This document shows, piece after piece, positions 21,803-34,279 of a stretch of DNA of 64,000 nt. The position numbers and the translations under genes are program-made. The notes under the pieces are model-generated. The model did not search any database and was not told the origin of the DNA. It saw only the letters and a program-made list of their open reading frames with translations. The DNA is from Tetraselmis striata. Taxonomy: Eukaryota > Chlorophyta > Chlorodendrophyceae > Chlorodendrales > Chlorodendraceae. Numbering within the stretch: the stretch's first letter is position 1; the number at the start of each line of letters is the position of its first letter. The stretch spans positions 1-64,000 of the forward strand of contig VCJN01002087.1 of the NCBI GenBank assembly GCA_006384855.1, in the 5' to 3' direction.

Positions 21803-24800
21803 ATGAACCAGCTCGATGAGCAGTCGTTCAGCGAGCGCGTGGACCGGCTGTTGGCGGATGCCGCCTCGGACGCAGCGGAGGTGCGCGCGCTGACCGAGTC
21901 AACGTCGCCCGGCGGAGCCAGTGCTCCCGGGACGGGGGGGCAGCCCGCTGTACTGCCGGCCGTGTCGCCCATCCCGTCGCTCAAAGCCATCCGGGACAAC
22001 CTGCTGCGCGGCGGAGGTGGGTTGCCGGCCGACGCTGCCGCCCAACCAGCGCGCGGCCCCATCCAGCTGCCCGTCTCATCGGGCGGCGCCGAGGCGACGG
22101 AGGGCGGCCAGCCGGGCAGCTACTGGGCGGCCTGGGAGCCGCCGCAGCAGCCAGGCAGCCCCACTTTGTTCGCCGCCGCCAGCGAGAAGCTGGCCAGTGC
22201 GGGGTTTGATTGGAGCGGAGGCCGCGGGGAACGCCCGGTGGCCGTCACCGAGGCGATGCCGGAAAACGAAAAGGTGAGGTGTTTGGACTACATAAAAAAA
22301 TCCGAGTTGAGGTGCAGTGGAGTGGGTTTAGTAATAAGTACGGTGAGAAATTTGAAAGAAACGGACAGTTCTATTGCAGACAACGATGGGGGTGGCCTCT
22401 CTCGCCGACAGCGTTGTCAAGCTCGGCGCATTCCTTGAGTGCAAGAGGTCGGATTGAAACAACTACGCGCGTGAGAAGCACGTTGTTAATAGCCGGGTAG
22501 CTGTGGGCTGGCCGACCCGGGCAGCGTGGGCATGCGCCGCTGGGGCAGTGCGCGACTTGACCGCTGTGGATTTCCAACCCGCTTCCCCACAGTTCGCTTT
22601 CACGCCACCCACGGAAGGCTACGCGCCAGCAACGCACGGGTACGCCTCTGCGAAACCCGCCGCGTCTTGTAGCGGCAAGCCGGGCGAGAGCCCGGTTAGC
22701 GATGAGCAGGTACCTTCCTCCCCCCTTCCTTTCACCCTCACCACGTGTTCGATTTCTGTTGTCCCGCCCGGACTGGTGATTCGGTTTCCCTTTGCTCGCC
22801 GCGCATCCGTCCCGTCTCGTCCCTGCTCTGCTCTTACCTCTCCCCCCCCCCCCCCCCCCCCCATCCCGTCCGCGGGCCGATGCAGGTCATCATGCTCCTG
22901 AACAACCTCGAGAAGGAAGTGGACCTTTCCCGGCGCTTCAGCCACCTCACAGTGATCTCCTAGCCTCTGTCACCCCTTCCTGACTACCCAAGCGTGCATA
23001 CTGTGTGTGTGTGTGTGTGGTGGGGGGGAGTAATCCGCAAGAGCGGATGTAGGCCTATCCGCGCCGCGTGCTCAGATGACCCTTTGTGGCGGTCGCCAGG
23101 CTGGCAGGGACGAGGCGGGAGAGGAGGACGTTCCGCTGTCGTCTGCTTGGGCGGCGTCTCGCGCGGAGGGCGCGTCCCCAGGTGCTTGCTGTTGACGGGC
23201 TGATGGGCTCGCCCTGGGTGCAAAGGGCAGTGGGCAGCAGGGGAGCAGAGGGGTACGTGGCGCGATCACGCTTTTTAGGGGGGCGGGCAGGAATGGCGGC
23301 TTCGTGGCACGGGGAGGATGAGCCATAGCTCGCGGATGCCCCGGACACCATGGCAGCATCGTCCGCGGTGCCAGCCCATGCTGGCATGATGAGGCATGCC
23401 TCCAGTACTGCCCCCTGTTCCAATGCAGCAGGCACATGCTGGGGGAAATGCGGGCAGGTGCTAGGTCGGCCACACGCACTGAGCTTGCCAGAGAGAATTA
23501 GGGAGAGGCAGGGAGTTAGGCAAGTAACTTATGTCCGGGAGACAGCTGTAGGCAGACAAATACGCACCGCGTGGCAGCAGAGGGTGACATACTCCTGGTG
23601 TGTGTTTAAGGCTCCGCACTCCTGCGTAGCGACTCTGAGTGCCGACTCGCCTACCACAACCCATATTATATGCCTCAGGCTGGACTTGCATGCCCAACTT
23701 CTGCTGTAGTTCCGTATATATCTGACCTATGACAGGTAGAGTGGTTTCTCATTGGCACCGTTGTTGTTATCGCCCCGGCTCCTGTTCTGTATAGCCCCCA
23801 TCAACCAGCTGACATCACCCCTGCTGACTGGCGCTGTCTGTTTGCGACGCTGGGCAGAGCCGGTGTTGCGGGGCTCAAGGGGCGTCAAGCGGGCAAGCGG
23901 CAGCAAGGCCCGCGCCAGCCCGCCGCTTTCGGGGCGCAGCGGGCGGGGCGGGGCGGGGTCCTCCGGCAGGCGGGCTGGCGGGGGCGGGGACGGGCCGGGC
24001 CGCCTTTGTGCCCTCTTCCGCCAAGCCGCGGTCGCCGGGCCCGCCGGCGCGGCCGCTGTCCGCACCGCGGATCGCCGTTGGCCGGCGCAGCGGCTCGCCC
24101 GTCCTGCGGACGGCGGACCGCGCGCGCTCACCGGGGCCGGAGGCTCGATCGGCGGCAGATGCGGCGCAGCTGGGGCACTCGCCCGCACCCAAGAAGGGCG
24201 CCAATGTTTCCAAGCTGCAGGCGACGGTGGAGTCGCAGGAGCTGCGCCTGCGGGGGCAGACGGAGACCATCCACGCGCTGGAGCGCGCCGTGAAGGCGAA
24301 GGAGGCCGCCATCCGGGTGCTGGAAAATGATATGGCCAACCGGCATGACGCGGTGCGCAGCGCGCAGGTGCAGCCCCCCTCCCTTTATCTTAAGTCGATA
24401 TCATGGCGGCAACCATCACCTCTCCTCCTGTCGACATTATAACAAGCCTCGGCATCGAGCGGGCCAGATGAAACTCCACCATCACCATAACCATGGCCCC
24501 CTCCCCCCCCTTCCCTCCTATTCCATCAGAGACAGCAGAAACAGCGCTACCATCACCTTTTTATCACCTCCTCTCCCAGGAAATAAGCAGCGCCGCCAGA
24601 TCCACCAACGAAACACCGTCACGGTGGTGCAATCCCACCTACACCAAAACAACCCGCATCAGATCACCGCCAGCCTCACCATCGATAGCGCATGCACCAG
24701 TGTGTCACCCCCCCTTCGGCCCTCCCCTCAACAATCATGGTATGGTATGGTATGGTATGGTATGGTATGGTATGGTATGGTATGGTATGGTTTAGCATGC

Positions 24801-24922
24801 CCGGCCCGGACGCCTGGAGGTTGCTAAAGGGCTTCACCAGACACCAATCACCGCATGTCAGCCACCTTACATTGCACTGTCATCATCAGCCCCCCTCCCC
24901 CCCCCCCCTGCCCTCCCATATC

Positions 24923-24964
<42 letters not shown>

Positions 24965-26889
24965 ACCACCACCAGTAGCAGCAGCAGCAGTAGCCGCAGC
25001 CGCAGCAGTATCAACAATGGCATCGCAATCACCACTGCAAACACAGGCGCCAGTGTTAAACCCCCCCCCCCCCCCCCCCCTTCTCATCGTGTGCACCACC
25101 ATTACCTCCATCTGACCCCCCCCCCCCCCCCCCCCATTTCCCCCGTACCTCCCCTCCTTTCTGGCTCAGGCCTCAGTGGTGATGGCCAGCGCCACCGCGC
25201 GGCGCCTGAGCGAAGAGACGAGCAAGTCGTCCGCGCTGATGGCGTCTCGCAAGCGCGCAGACGACCTCTCGGCGCGCTGCGCCATGCTGGAGAGCCAGGT
25301 CAGCCAGACCCAGGGCCAAATCCAAATATTGCAGTGACAAATGGCCAACATCGCAGAGCGGCCGGGGCAGCCCAGATGGAGCTTGATCCCCCCCCTCCCC
25401 CCCCCCCCCCCCCCTTTCCTGCCGGGCCGTTTCGTGGCTGGCACGGCGGCGCAGGTGAAGGATGGCAAGCGGGCAGAGGCACGCGCGCGGGAGCGCTGCA
25501 GCACCGTGCTAGCCAGCCTCAAGGTGGGTGACGGCTGCGTGCTGGCATAGTTGAAGTCCCCCCCCCCCCCCCCCCCCCCTGGTGGCTCTCCCTGGGAAGA
25601 ACCACATGAAGAGCGAAAAGCAAAGGGGAAACCCGTCACACCACGGGAAGTAGACAAGATTTGAAATCAGGATATGCCATGCGCGCACCTCGATAAAGAT
25701 CCGCGCAATGTTTAAAAATGTTCACTTGACGTCAGGCCCGCAAATGCGTTTTAGACGTGGTCCATTGCATCCCCGCTGGCTTCAGCGGCGGCGCAGCGGG
25801 CTGCGCTAACGGGGCCCGCGGTGCTGCAGACGGCGGAGGAGGAGCGCGACGGCGCGGTGCAGGAGCTGGACAAGCGCAAGAAGCTGTCAGCCAACGCGGC
25901 GTCCACCATCAAGGCGCTGCACAAGCAGGTGCTGGCGGGCGCAAATGCTGCCGATTCGGTGTGTGATGTGTGTGGACATGCCTTTGGAAGGGGGAGGGGG
26001 GGGGTTTCAAGTGAGGGAGCCGGCCGGGTGGGTGGTGGGTACATACCTCCAGTACACAGAGCATTACCTCTACGGAACACAGGGCATGACATCACCGGAT
26101 TAACTCCCGGAAAGCGATGCACCCATGAACAGTTGAAGTGTCACTTCTGAAGTGACCTTTTAAACAGACACAATGGGTTTCAGGGTATGACTTGGTCAGC
26201 TAGGTATTGACGTGGTCAGTCAGCCAGCCATCACACGTCCTATTGTGGCTGTACTCTATATGCGAGCCTGCTACCGGCCTGAACAATGGGCCATGTACAG
26301 ACTTCCGAACACGGAATATGTGTGTCATACGCAAGCTCCACTTTCGACTGAGTTCAGATATACTGCCGCCAGTGCACCGTGTTGCAATGCCCATGTCCTG
26401 CGTTCGATATTAATTTGCTTGCGTATGCATACATGCACGTGTACGGAAATTTTGCGTAGTTGCCTTGTAGGCGACCTAGCATATTGTGCAGTAATGGCAA
26501 GGTGCACGGCATCTGCACATTTTTTTATGCGTAGGTGAAAAGTCTCGAAAAATCCGTGGAGAAGCAGCAGGCCCTGGAGCAGGAGCTGCACGGGCTGAAG
26601 GAGCAGCTGAAGGAGGTGCGCGCTGGCACTTTCTGCCCAGTACAACATATTAGGAGCTTAATCTGGCTTAGCTGGGGCGACGATCTCGTGGTTTCGGAGA
26701 TGCTGCACGGTCTCATCATTCCTTCAACAGAATAAACCCGTGCCGACGCGATTATTTACAATAACACTGCGAATAAGAAACTACCAGAGCTCAAATGTAG
26801 ACCAAACTGCAGTGGAACTATAGCGAATATTCTTATAGCTTGCATGCAAGCCAGTTTAAGTGTCAGCCTTCCGAGTGCTTTGCTTTTGC

Positions 26890-26920
<31 letters not shown>

Positions 26921-28638
26921 TTCGTTCTGCTGGAGCTTCATTCGTGCACGCAGCCGCTGCGTGTTCTCGGCGAGCCGGTTCTGTCGACGCCCCTGATCCA
27001 ACGCGTCGGCGCACCTTGTCTCGGTGTCCTTCCTGGCACGTATAGCGTAGTGCGTGCATGGCAAGCGCTTACGTCGGCTGTCCGCCGGTAGATGGAGGCG
27101 CTCCGCGAGCAGAAACGCGAGGCGGAGGAAGCAGGCATATTTTTGAAGGAGGAGAACGCCCGACTCTCCGCGGCCGCTCAAACGGTCGCGACCTCCCTCC
27201 TCTCCTAATCCTGTTCCCCGCACTGATGAGGACTCGGCTCGGCTGCGACGCCACTAAATTGCGGGGAACGCTCTCCTTTGGCCGAGCAGAGCGAGGCGCG
27301 CGCGCAGGATTTGGAGCAGCAACTGGGCCGTCTAAAGGTAGACGTGTCGGAGGCAAACATCAAGGCGCAGACCGCGCGCGAGGCGGAGGCAGCGGCAGTG
27401 GAGGAGAAGGCCAAGATGGAGCGCCACGCACGGGTGCGTATACCACAGGTTTTCGTCCTGAACATCGTCCCCGTCACGGGCTGCACGTCCTATCGACGCC
27501 CATTACTTCTGCGTGATAGTAGGGGATCGATTTGCGACGGGCTATTCCGCCACACGTCTTATTATCGCGTCGCGGACTTCCTGCACAGCGTCGATTTGAT
27601 TCCCTGCCGCCGACACGAGCTGCAATCGGCAATTGAGGCGCCTTGCTCAACTTTACGCGCCATGATTTAGACGCCATCGACTTGGACACTATTGATATCA
27701 ACCCTCGTTAGCCCTCGCTGTGTTCTCTACCCTTTGCACACGGTTTACTGCTTGACGCGCGTGGCTGGCCATTTACACCCGTCATGCAAAATCGGGCGAC
27801 GGAGTAGCGCTTGGAATCGGCGATGGATCCTCGACCGCGACATGACACGCTGCCCCTTTGTCAACTGTCGACAGGTGATGGAGAGCACGTGTGAGCGGCT
27901 GCGCGACCAGCTGCGGGAGCACACCGATCGAGTGCGGAAGGAGGTGCGAAGCCTGAACTTCCGGTCGTGGCGCACAAAAGCGGCTAATCACTGATTTTAT
28001 TTGGAAAGTCAAGGATAAGTTCTCACCGCGAAAGTGGCGTGACTGCGGTCGCCGCCGCTGATCTACTTGTGCGTGCTCAGCTCTCCGACAAGCGCTGGCA
28101 GGTCGCGAAGGAGAAGGCCCGCGAGGCATCACGGGGCCACCGGCGTGGCGGTAGCGACGATGAGGATGACACGGAAGAGGAGCCAGCGGCGCCGACGGGC
28201 CGAAAGCCTTCGCCGTCCGGGTACAGCATCTACTCATCGATCGCGGAGGCGACGCCGGCGGGGCAGCGCCAGCTGCGCAACTGGGAGCAGATTGGAGTCG
28301 GCCGCCCCGGAAGCCCCGGCAGGCCTGTTCCCGACGTCGACAACTACGTCTTCACGCCCGCTACGGTCGGCGGCGGCTCCGGCGGCTCGCGGTGGCCGCC
28401 GTACGGCACGCCTGGTGACGTCGCCGCGAGCGCAACGAGGTCGGAGCTGCGGGAGCACAGCAGCGCCAGCATGATCCGGCACGACACCGCCGAGGAGGAC
28501 GACTTGCCAGGGTCGGCCAGCCGTCGCCTCGACGAGCTGCGCAGCAGGTGTGCCACCGAGGGCGGTGGACTCAGCCCGCTTATTATTGCGTCATATACTG
28601 GCACGAGCGACTACGCATTACGTTTCCGTATGGACTGA
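21803..28638 (+). CDS. Coiled-coil protein, twelve exons, all introns phase 0
   Basis: I do not recognise the family. Exons: 21803-22273, 22593-22709, 22886-22951, 23858-24367, 25170-25298, 25455-25523, 25797-25958, 26535-26615, 27092-27184, 27287-27433, 27875-27943, 28081-28638; about 823 residues. Every exon is a multiple of three. The N-terminus starts MNQLDEQSFSERVDRLLADA and is Pro/Gly/Ala-rich. Exons 3-11 encode heptad-like helix (LLNNLEKEVDLSRRF; VSKLQATVESQELRLRGQTE; VKSLEKSVEKQQALEQEL; MEALREQKREAEEAG). Exon 12 has SDDEDDTEEE and a Ser/Gly-rich tail. A long coiled-coil scaffold is inferred. Exon 4's start is the least certain and more exons could hide in intron 3. The tail could splice on at about 28548 instead of stopping at 28638. 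The array at 28685 starts 46 bp after the stop. Confidence 0.65.
24735..24790. repeat. (TATGG)n pentanucleotide repeat in intron
   Basis: About eleven copies of TATGG in the intron between exons 4 and 5 of the coiled-coil gene. Confidence 0.9.
24917..24962. repeat. (CA)n microsatellite in intron
   Basis: About 23 CA units in the same intron, close to CAC/CAG-rich imperfect repeats. Confidence 0.9.
25061..25135. repeat. Two poly-C tracts upstream of a 3' splice site
   Basis: Twenty Cs at 25061-25080 and twenty at 25116-25135 lie just before the inferred acceptor of exon 5 (CTGGCTCAG, exon from 25170). Confidence 0.85.
26891..26920. repeat. Poly-C tract (30 C) in intron 8
   Basis: A pure C run on the sense strand of the coiled-coil gene, about 170 bp before the exon 9 acceptor. 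Confidence 0.95.
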
Positions 28639-28684
28639 TGAGCCTTAATCCCCGGGCTATTGTGTCGTATTCGCAAATGCTAAT

Positions 28685-31600
28685 ACACCCCTGCACATAA
28701 GTTTGGGGTCCCTTTTCGGCAGTCTCAAGACTTCACAAGTCTAGGGTACCTGAACGTAGGGTATATGAGATGAAACCCTGGAATCTCAGAGGGCTTTATT
28801 AAACCTGCATGACGAGTGGCTCAAACCGAAACTTAATGACCTTTGACTAGGGAATCACGCTGCACCTGGTGCGTGGATGGGCGTCGCCTGCAACTGCACC
28901 AAAACCGGGGTCGGTATCACGCACACGCCGACGCGCGTGAATAGACAACCAAACGGCGGGATGGCCATGAACGCGTGAGGAAACACATTGGCGAGGGGCT
29001 CGGGTGCATTTGGTTGGGGTGCAGCCGTGTGGGCGGCGGCCAGTGCATGTCGCGTTGCGATACTGGCATGGCATCAGTGTCGGCCACGCGCAGCAACACC
29101 CCCTTGGCTTCAAAACGCTATAACTTCTCAGGGTTTGCTCAGAAAAACTTTTTAAAAATATCACGCGATTCCTCGTTCAATTCTGCGTCGGGAACACTCT
29201 TTCATAACCACAAAATCGATTTTTTGGGTCTCCGGAAAAAATCCCCAAAGATGATCATCCAAGTTGCCCCTCACTGCCTCATGTGCCCACCCATATCGGG
29301 CGCGTGGCTTTGCGCCAAGTGCGTGTCTAAGCCCCATACTCAGTTGGGCGAGAGCGTTATGTATGTGGATGACCACGGACCACCAACACTTGGCATGTGC
29401 CACCTCCTAGCGATACACACATCTACCAGCCAAAATGCCATTTTCCACAGCATTTTTCAAGGAATTTCATATTAATCAAAATCCACGCCCCTACCGCGCC
29501 ACCCCGCCCACGAAAGGGTGCAACTGGCATTCCACCACGCGCCCCCATGGTAGAGCATTGCCCTACGCCAAGGGGGCCATCGAGCGCCTCTCCTACGTGC
29601 GTTCGCCACAGAAACAGCAGCATTTTCACCCCAAAACTGCTCCCCACAGTGGCCAACTTGACGTTGGGGTGTCACGTCGTGCCTATAGCGACATGCTTTC
29701 AGTGGCCTACACGCACGGTGTGTGCAACTTATGCCAAGGGCCGTATCCACCGAGTTTGGTGCGACGAGTGCCGCTATTTCCATAGGTTTAGACGGTTGGC
29801 GCAACCCACAACTTTCTGGCGCCAACGCACCATGCAATGATTTCGCGTTTTTGAAAGGGCGCCCACAAATGGTCGTGTTGTCGCGCGGGTGGGTATAAAG
29901 CGCACAATAGGCGTTCGCCCGAACTATTCCCACTGTAGTTAGCATGTATGCACATGCAGCCGGCGTGATCCTCGCCCATGCATGCGCTTTGCGATCGAAA
30001 ATGCAAAACCCGGACTTATGTGGAGGGGTGTGCGCCGCACCAAGCGCGCTCGACGAGGTCGCAATAAGGCGTCTTGGGACAGTGAGCCCTTTCGAGCCCG
30101 TGGCTCGCATGTGGATGCATCATGGGCATATGCAGCCAGTAGGAGCATTGGGGTGATTCAAACATGCCGCGTCGGCCGTATATGGCCGAATGACATATGG
30201 CCAACACACCCCTGCACATAAGTTTGGGGTCCCTTTTCGGCAGTCTCAAGACTTCACAAGTCTAGGGTACCTGAACGTAGGGTATATGAGATGAAACCCT
30301 GGAATCTCAGAGGGCTTTATTAAACCTGCATGACGAGTGGCTCAAACCGAAACTTAATGACCTTTGACTAGGGAATCACGCTGCACCTGGTGCGTGGATG
30401 GGCGTCGCCTGCAACTGCACCAAAACCGGGGTCGGTATCACGCACACGCCGACGCGCGTGAATAGACAACCAAACGGCGGGATGGCCATGAACGCGTGAG
30501 GAAACACATTGGCGAGGGGCTCGGGTGCATTTGGTTGGGGTGCAGCCGTGTGGGCGGCGGCCAGTGCATGTCGCGTTGCGATACTGGCATGGCATCAGTG
30601 TCGGCCACGCGCAGCAACACCCCCTTGGCTTCAAAACGCTATAACTTCTCAGGGTTTGCTCAGAAAAACTTTTTAAAAATATCACGCGATTCCTCGTTCA
30701 ATTCTGCGTCGGGAACACTCTTTCATAACCACAAAATCGATTTTTTGGGTCTCCGGAAAAAATCCCCAAAGATGATCATCCAAGTTGCCCCTCACTGCCT
30801 CATGTGCCCACCCATATCGGGCGCGTGGCTTTGCGCCAAGTGCGTGTCTAAGCCCCATACTCAGTTGGGCGAGAGCGTTATGTATGTGGATGACCACGGA
30901 CCACCAACACTTGGCATGTGCCACCTCCTAGCGATACACACATCTACCAGCCAAAATGCCATTTTCCACAGCATTTTTCAAGGAATTTCATATTAATCAA
31001 AATCCACGCCCCTACCGCGCCACCCCGCCCACGAAAGGGTGCAACTGGCATTCCACCACGCGCCCCCATGGTAGAGCATTGCCCTACGCCAAGGGGGCCA
31101 TCGAGCGCCTCTCCTACGTGCGTTCGCCACAGAAACAGCAGCATTTTCACCCCAAAACTGCTCCCCACAGTGGCCAACTTGACGTTGGGGTGTCACGTCG
31201 TGCCTATAGCGACATGCTTTCAGTGGCCTACACGCACGGTGTGTGCAACTTATGCCAAGGGCCGTATCCACCGAGTTTGGTGCGACGAGTGCCGCTATTT
31301 CCATAGGTTTAGACGGTTGGCGCAACCCACAACTTTCTGGCGCCAACGCACCATGCAATGATTTCGCGTTTTTGAAAGGGCGCCCACAAATGGTCGTGTT
31401 GTCGCGCGGGTGGGTATAAAGCGCACAATAGGCGTTCGCCCGAACTATTCCCACTGTAGTTAGCATGTATGCACATGCAGCCGGCGTGATCCTCGCCCAT
31501 GCATGCGCTTTGCGATCGAAAATGCAAAACCCGGACTTATGTGGAGGGGTGTGCGCCGCACCAAGCGCGCTCGACGAGGTCGCAATAAGGCGTCTTGGGA

Positions 31601-33073
31601 CAGTGAGCCCTTTCGAGCCCGTGGCTCGCATGTGGATGCATCATGGGCATATGCAGCCAGTAGGAGCATTGGGGTGATTCAAACATGCCGCGTCGGCCGT
31701 ATATGGCCGAATGACATATGGCCAACACACCCCTGCACATAAGTTTGGGGTCCCTTTTCGGCAGTCTCAAGACTTCACAAGTCTAGGGTACCTGAACGTA
31801 GGGTATATGAGATGAAACCCTGGAATCTCAGAGGGCTTTATTAAACCTGCATGACGAGTGGCTCAAACCGAAACTTAATGACCTTTGACTAGGGAATCAC
31901 GCTGCACCTGGTGCGTGGATGGGCGTCGCCTGCAACTGCACCAAAACCGGGGTCGGTATCACGCACACGCCGACGCGCGTGAATAGACAACCAAACGGCG
32001 GGATGGCCATGAACGCGTGAGGAAACACATTGGCGAGGGGCTCGGGTGCATTTGGTTGGGGTGCAGCCGTGTGGGCGGCGGCCAGTGCATGTCGCGTTGC
32101 GATACTGGCATGGCATCAGTGTCGGCCACGCGCAGCAACACCCCCTTGGCTTCAAAACGCTATAACTTCTCAGGGTTTGCTCAGAAAAACTTTTTAAAAA
32201 TATCACGCGATTCCTCGTTCAATTCTGCGTCGGGAACACTCTTTCATAACCACAAAATCGATTTTTTGGGTCTCCGGAAAAAATCCCCAAAGATGATCAT
32301 CCAAGTTGCCCCTCACTGCCTCATGTGCCCACCCATATCGGGCGCGTGGCTTTGCGCCAAGTGCGTGTCTAAGCCCCATACTCAGTTGGGCGAGAGCGTT
32401 ATGTATGTGGATGACCACGGACCACCAACACTTGGCATGTGCCACCTCCTAGCGATACACACATCTACCAGCCAAAATGCCATTTTCCACAGCATTTTTC
32501 AAGGAATTTCATATTAATCAAAATCCACGCCCCTACCGCGCCACCCCGCCCACGAAAGGGTGCAACTGGCATTCCACCACGCGCCCCCATGGTAGAGCAT
32601 TGCCCTACGCCAAGGGGGCCATCGAGCGCCTCTCCTACGTGCGTTCGCCACAGAAACAGCAGCATTTTCACCCCAAAACTGCTCCCCACAGTGGCCAACT
32701 TGACGTTGGGGTGTCACGTCGTGCCTATAGCGACATGCTTTCAGTGGCCTACACGCACGGTGTGTGCAACTTATGCCAAGGGCCGTATCCACCGAGTTTG
32801 GTGCGACGAGTGCCGCTATTTCCATAGGTTTAGACGGTTGGCGCAACCCACAACTTTCTGGCGCCAACGCACCATGCAATGATTTCGCGTTTTTGAAAGG
32901 GCGCCCACAAATGGTCGTGTTGTCGCGCGGGTGGGTATAAAGCGCACAATAGGCGTTCGCCCGAACTATTCCCACTGTAGTTAGCATGTATGCACATGCA
33001 GCCGGCGTGATCCTCGCCCATGCATGCGCTTTGCGATCGAAAATGCAAAACCCGGACTTATGTGGAGGGGTGT
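28685..33073. repeat. Tandem array of a 1,521-bp unit, 2.9 copies
   Basis: Copies run 28685-30205, 30206-31726 and 31727-33073 (the last cut after 1,347 bp). I found no difference between copies by eye, and the frames they contain translate identically. Each unit holds overlapping frames on both strands (plus strand 166 residues at 28975-29475 and 147 at 29397-29840; minus strand 212 at 30110-29472). None is recognised, and their recurrence follows from the DNA identity. A TATA-like GGGTATAAAG (29891-29900) stands about 45 bp before an ATG at 29944 opening a 70-residue frame. No terminal inverted repeats are seen at the unit ends. The third copy ends abruptly in unrelated sequence at 33074. 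Confidence 0.95.
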
Positions 33074-33860
33074 AGTAAATTTACAGCTCGAATTCGATAG
33101 GCCGCGCATTACCGCTACCTCGCGAGGCGCGCCGGCGCAAGGCGCGGCGTTCCCTTTACGATCTGTATCACTAAATCGCCATATATTTAATATAATTACA
33201 TGAGCTAGCAGCAGAAGGCGATATCGGAAATCACCAAAAAAAAAGGGCAATCAGAAAGGTCCTCTACAGCGACTGCGGGGTGGAAGCAGTAACATGAGAA
33301 GACGTGGAGTGGGCACGAGCACACGCATCAGACTTGGCCATCTGCACACCGGCAGAGAGAATGCCGCCCAGGGTACCATGCACGCAAGCCGAGACCCGCT
33401 GCAACAGCCCCCGCCGTGTGCGCGACAGGTGACGGCGGAACTCAGCAGGTTGGCTGGCAACAAAGTTCCGAAGTGCCTGAACGGATTGACCACGAAGAAA
33501 GCCATATATTTTGCAACTTGCCATTAATCGTACGCTCGCTGCTAAGAATACTAGTATATACTAGTGTTGTACTAATTATTCTGACATGATCCGCCATCAC
33601 ACTTGTAAACGGAGTTTTGGCTCAAGAGTGCAAGTAACTACTATACCGGCATGCATGCAGAATACGAATCGCCCATTTACCCCCCCCCCCCCCCCCCCCC
33701 CCCAATACCCCCAGCTCGCGGGACCGCCTACGCAGTGAAATGCCACGGAACTTGCAACACTTTCCGCGTCAAATCAGCATTGGCATTGCATCCAGTTAAC
33801 GGCTCTCGGCTCCGCACTGCGCCTTGGCAGGTACTCCAAGCTCAAGGAGAAGCTCGCGGC
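33074..33860. other. Flank of the tandem array, nothing firm
   Basis: Contains the short dispersed repeat at 33196-33247 and a 24-C tract at 33680-33703. Frames on both strands at 33251-33527 are not recognised. Confidence 0.3.
33196..33247 (+). repeat. Short dispersed repeat, copy 1
   Basis: About 52 bp (GAGCTAGCAGCAGAA, GGCGATATCGGAAATCACC, then an A run and GGGC) are found in inverted orientation at 53350-53403. The A run next to a conserved block suggests the end of an unclassified retroelement or MITE. Confidence 0.65.
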
Positions 33861-34279
33861 TAGTTGACGCAGACCAGCTCGCCACGCCGCCTGTGCTGCC
33901 CCGATAGACGCCCGCGGGGGTCACGATGGTCAACGACCTCACCACCTGCCGCTCAGGACCCCGCCCCACCCCGTTGATCCCCGAGCGCCCTCTTCTGCCT
34001 GCCCCCCTGTAGGCCTTTACAACGCGGCAGCACATACCCCCCTCCCCACCAGCGCCACCGCATCAGGAGTCGCTGTTCGTCGAGTCCGAGTGGCGCAGGG
34101 ACTAGGCCGTTTACAAGCAGCTAAGATTTCGCCATCGAGCGCTACACACAAGGGCCACACCTATCTATTACATCCGCCAGAGAGCTTCGATTAGTCGCTA
34201 TTCATCCATGTAATGATCGGCGCGGCGCGGCGCTCTTGTCGGCGCAGCCCACCGACACACTGCCGCCTCTGCAAAGCCA

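Noticed and set aside
22619-22945. Gly-, Pro- or Ala-rich minus-strand frames across the coiled-coil gene
   Set aside because: Shadow frames of G+C-rich exons and poly-C tracts. The plus-strand exons have consistent phases and splice sites.
28847-32882. Repeated conserved frames (105, 147, 166 and 212 residues) seen as a gene family
   Set aside because: Their conservation only reflects identical tandem DNA copies. Frames on both strands are equally kept and none shows a known domain.
28685-33073. CRISPR-like or rDNA-like array
   Set aside because: The unit is 1.5 kb with no short spacer structure and no recognisable rRNA sequence.
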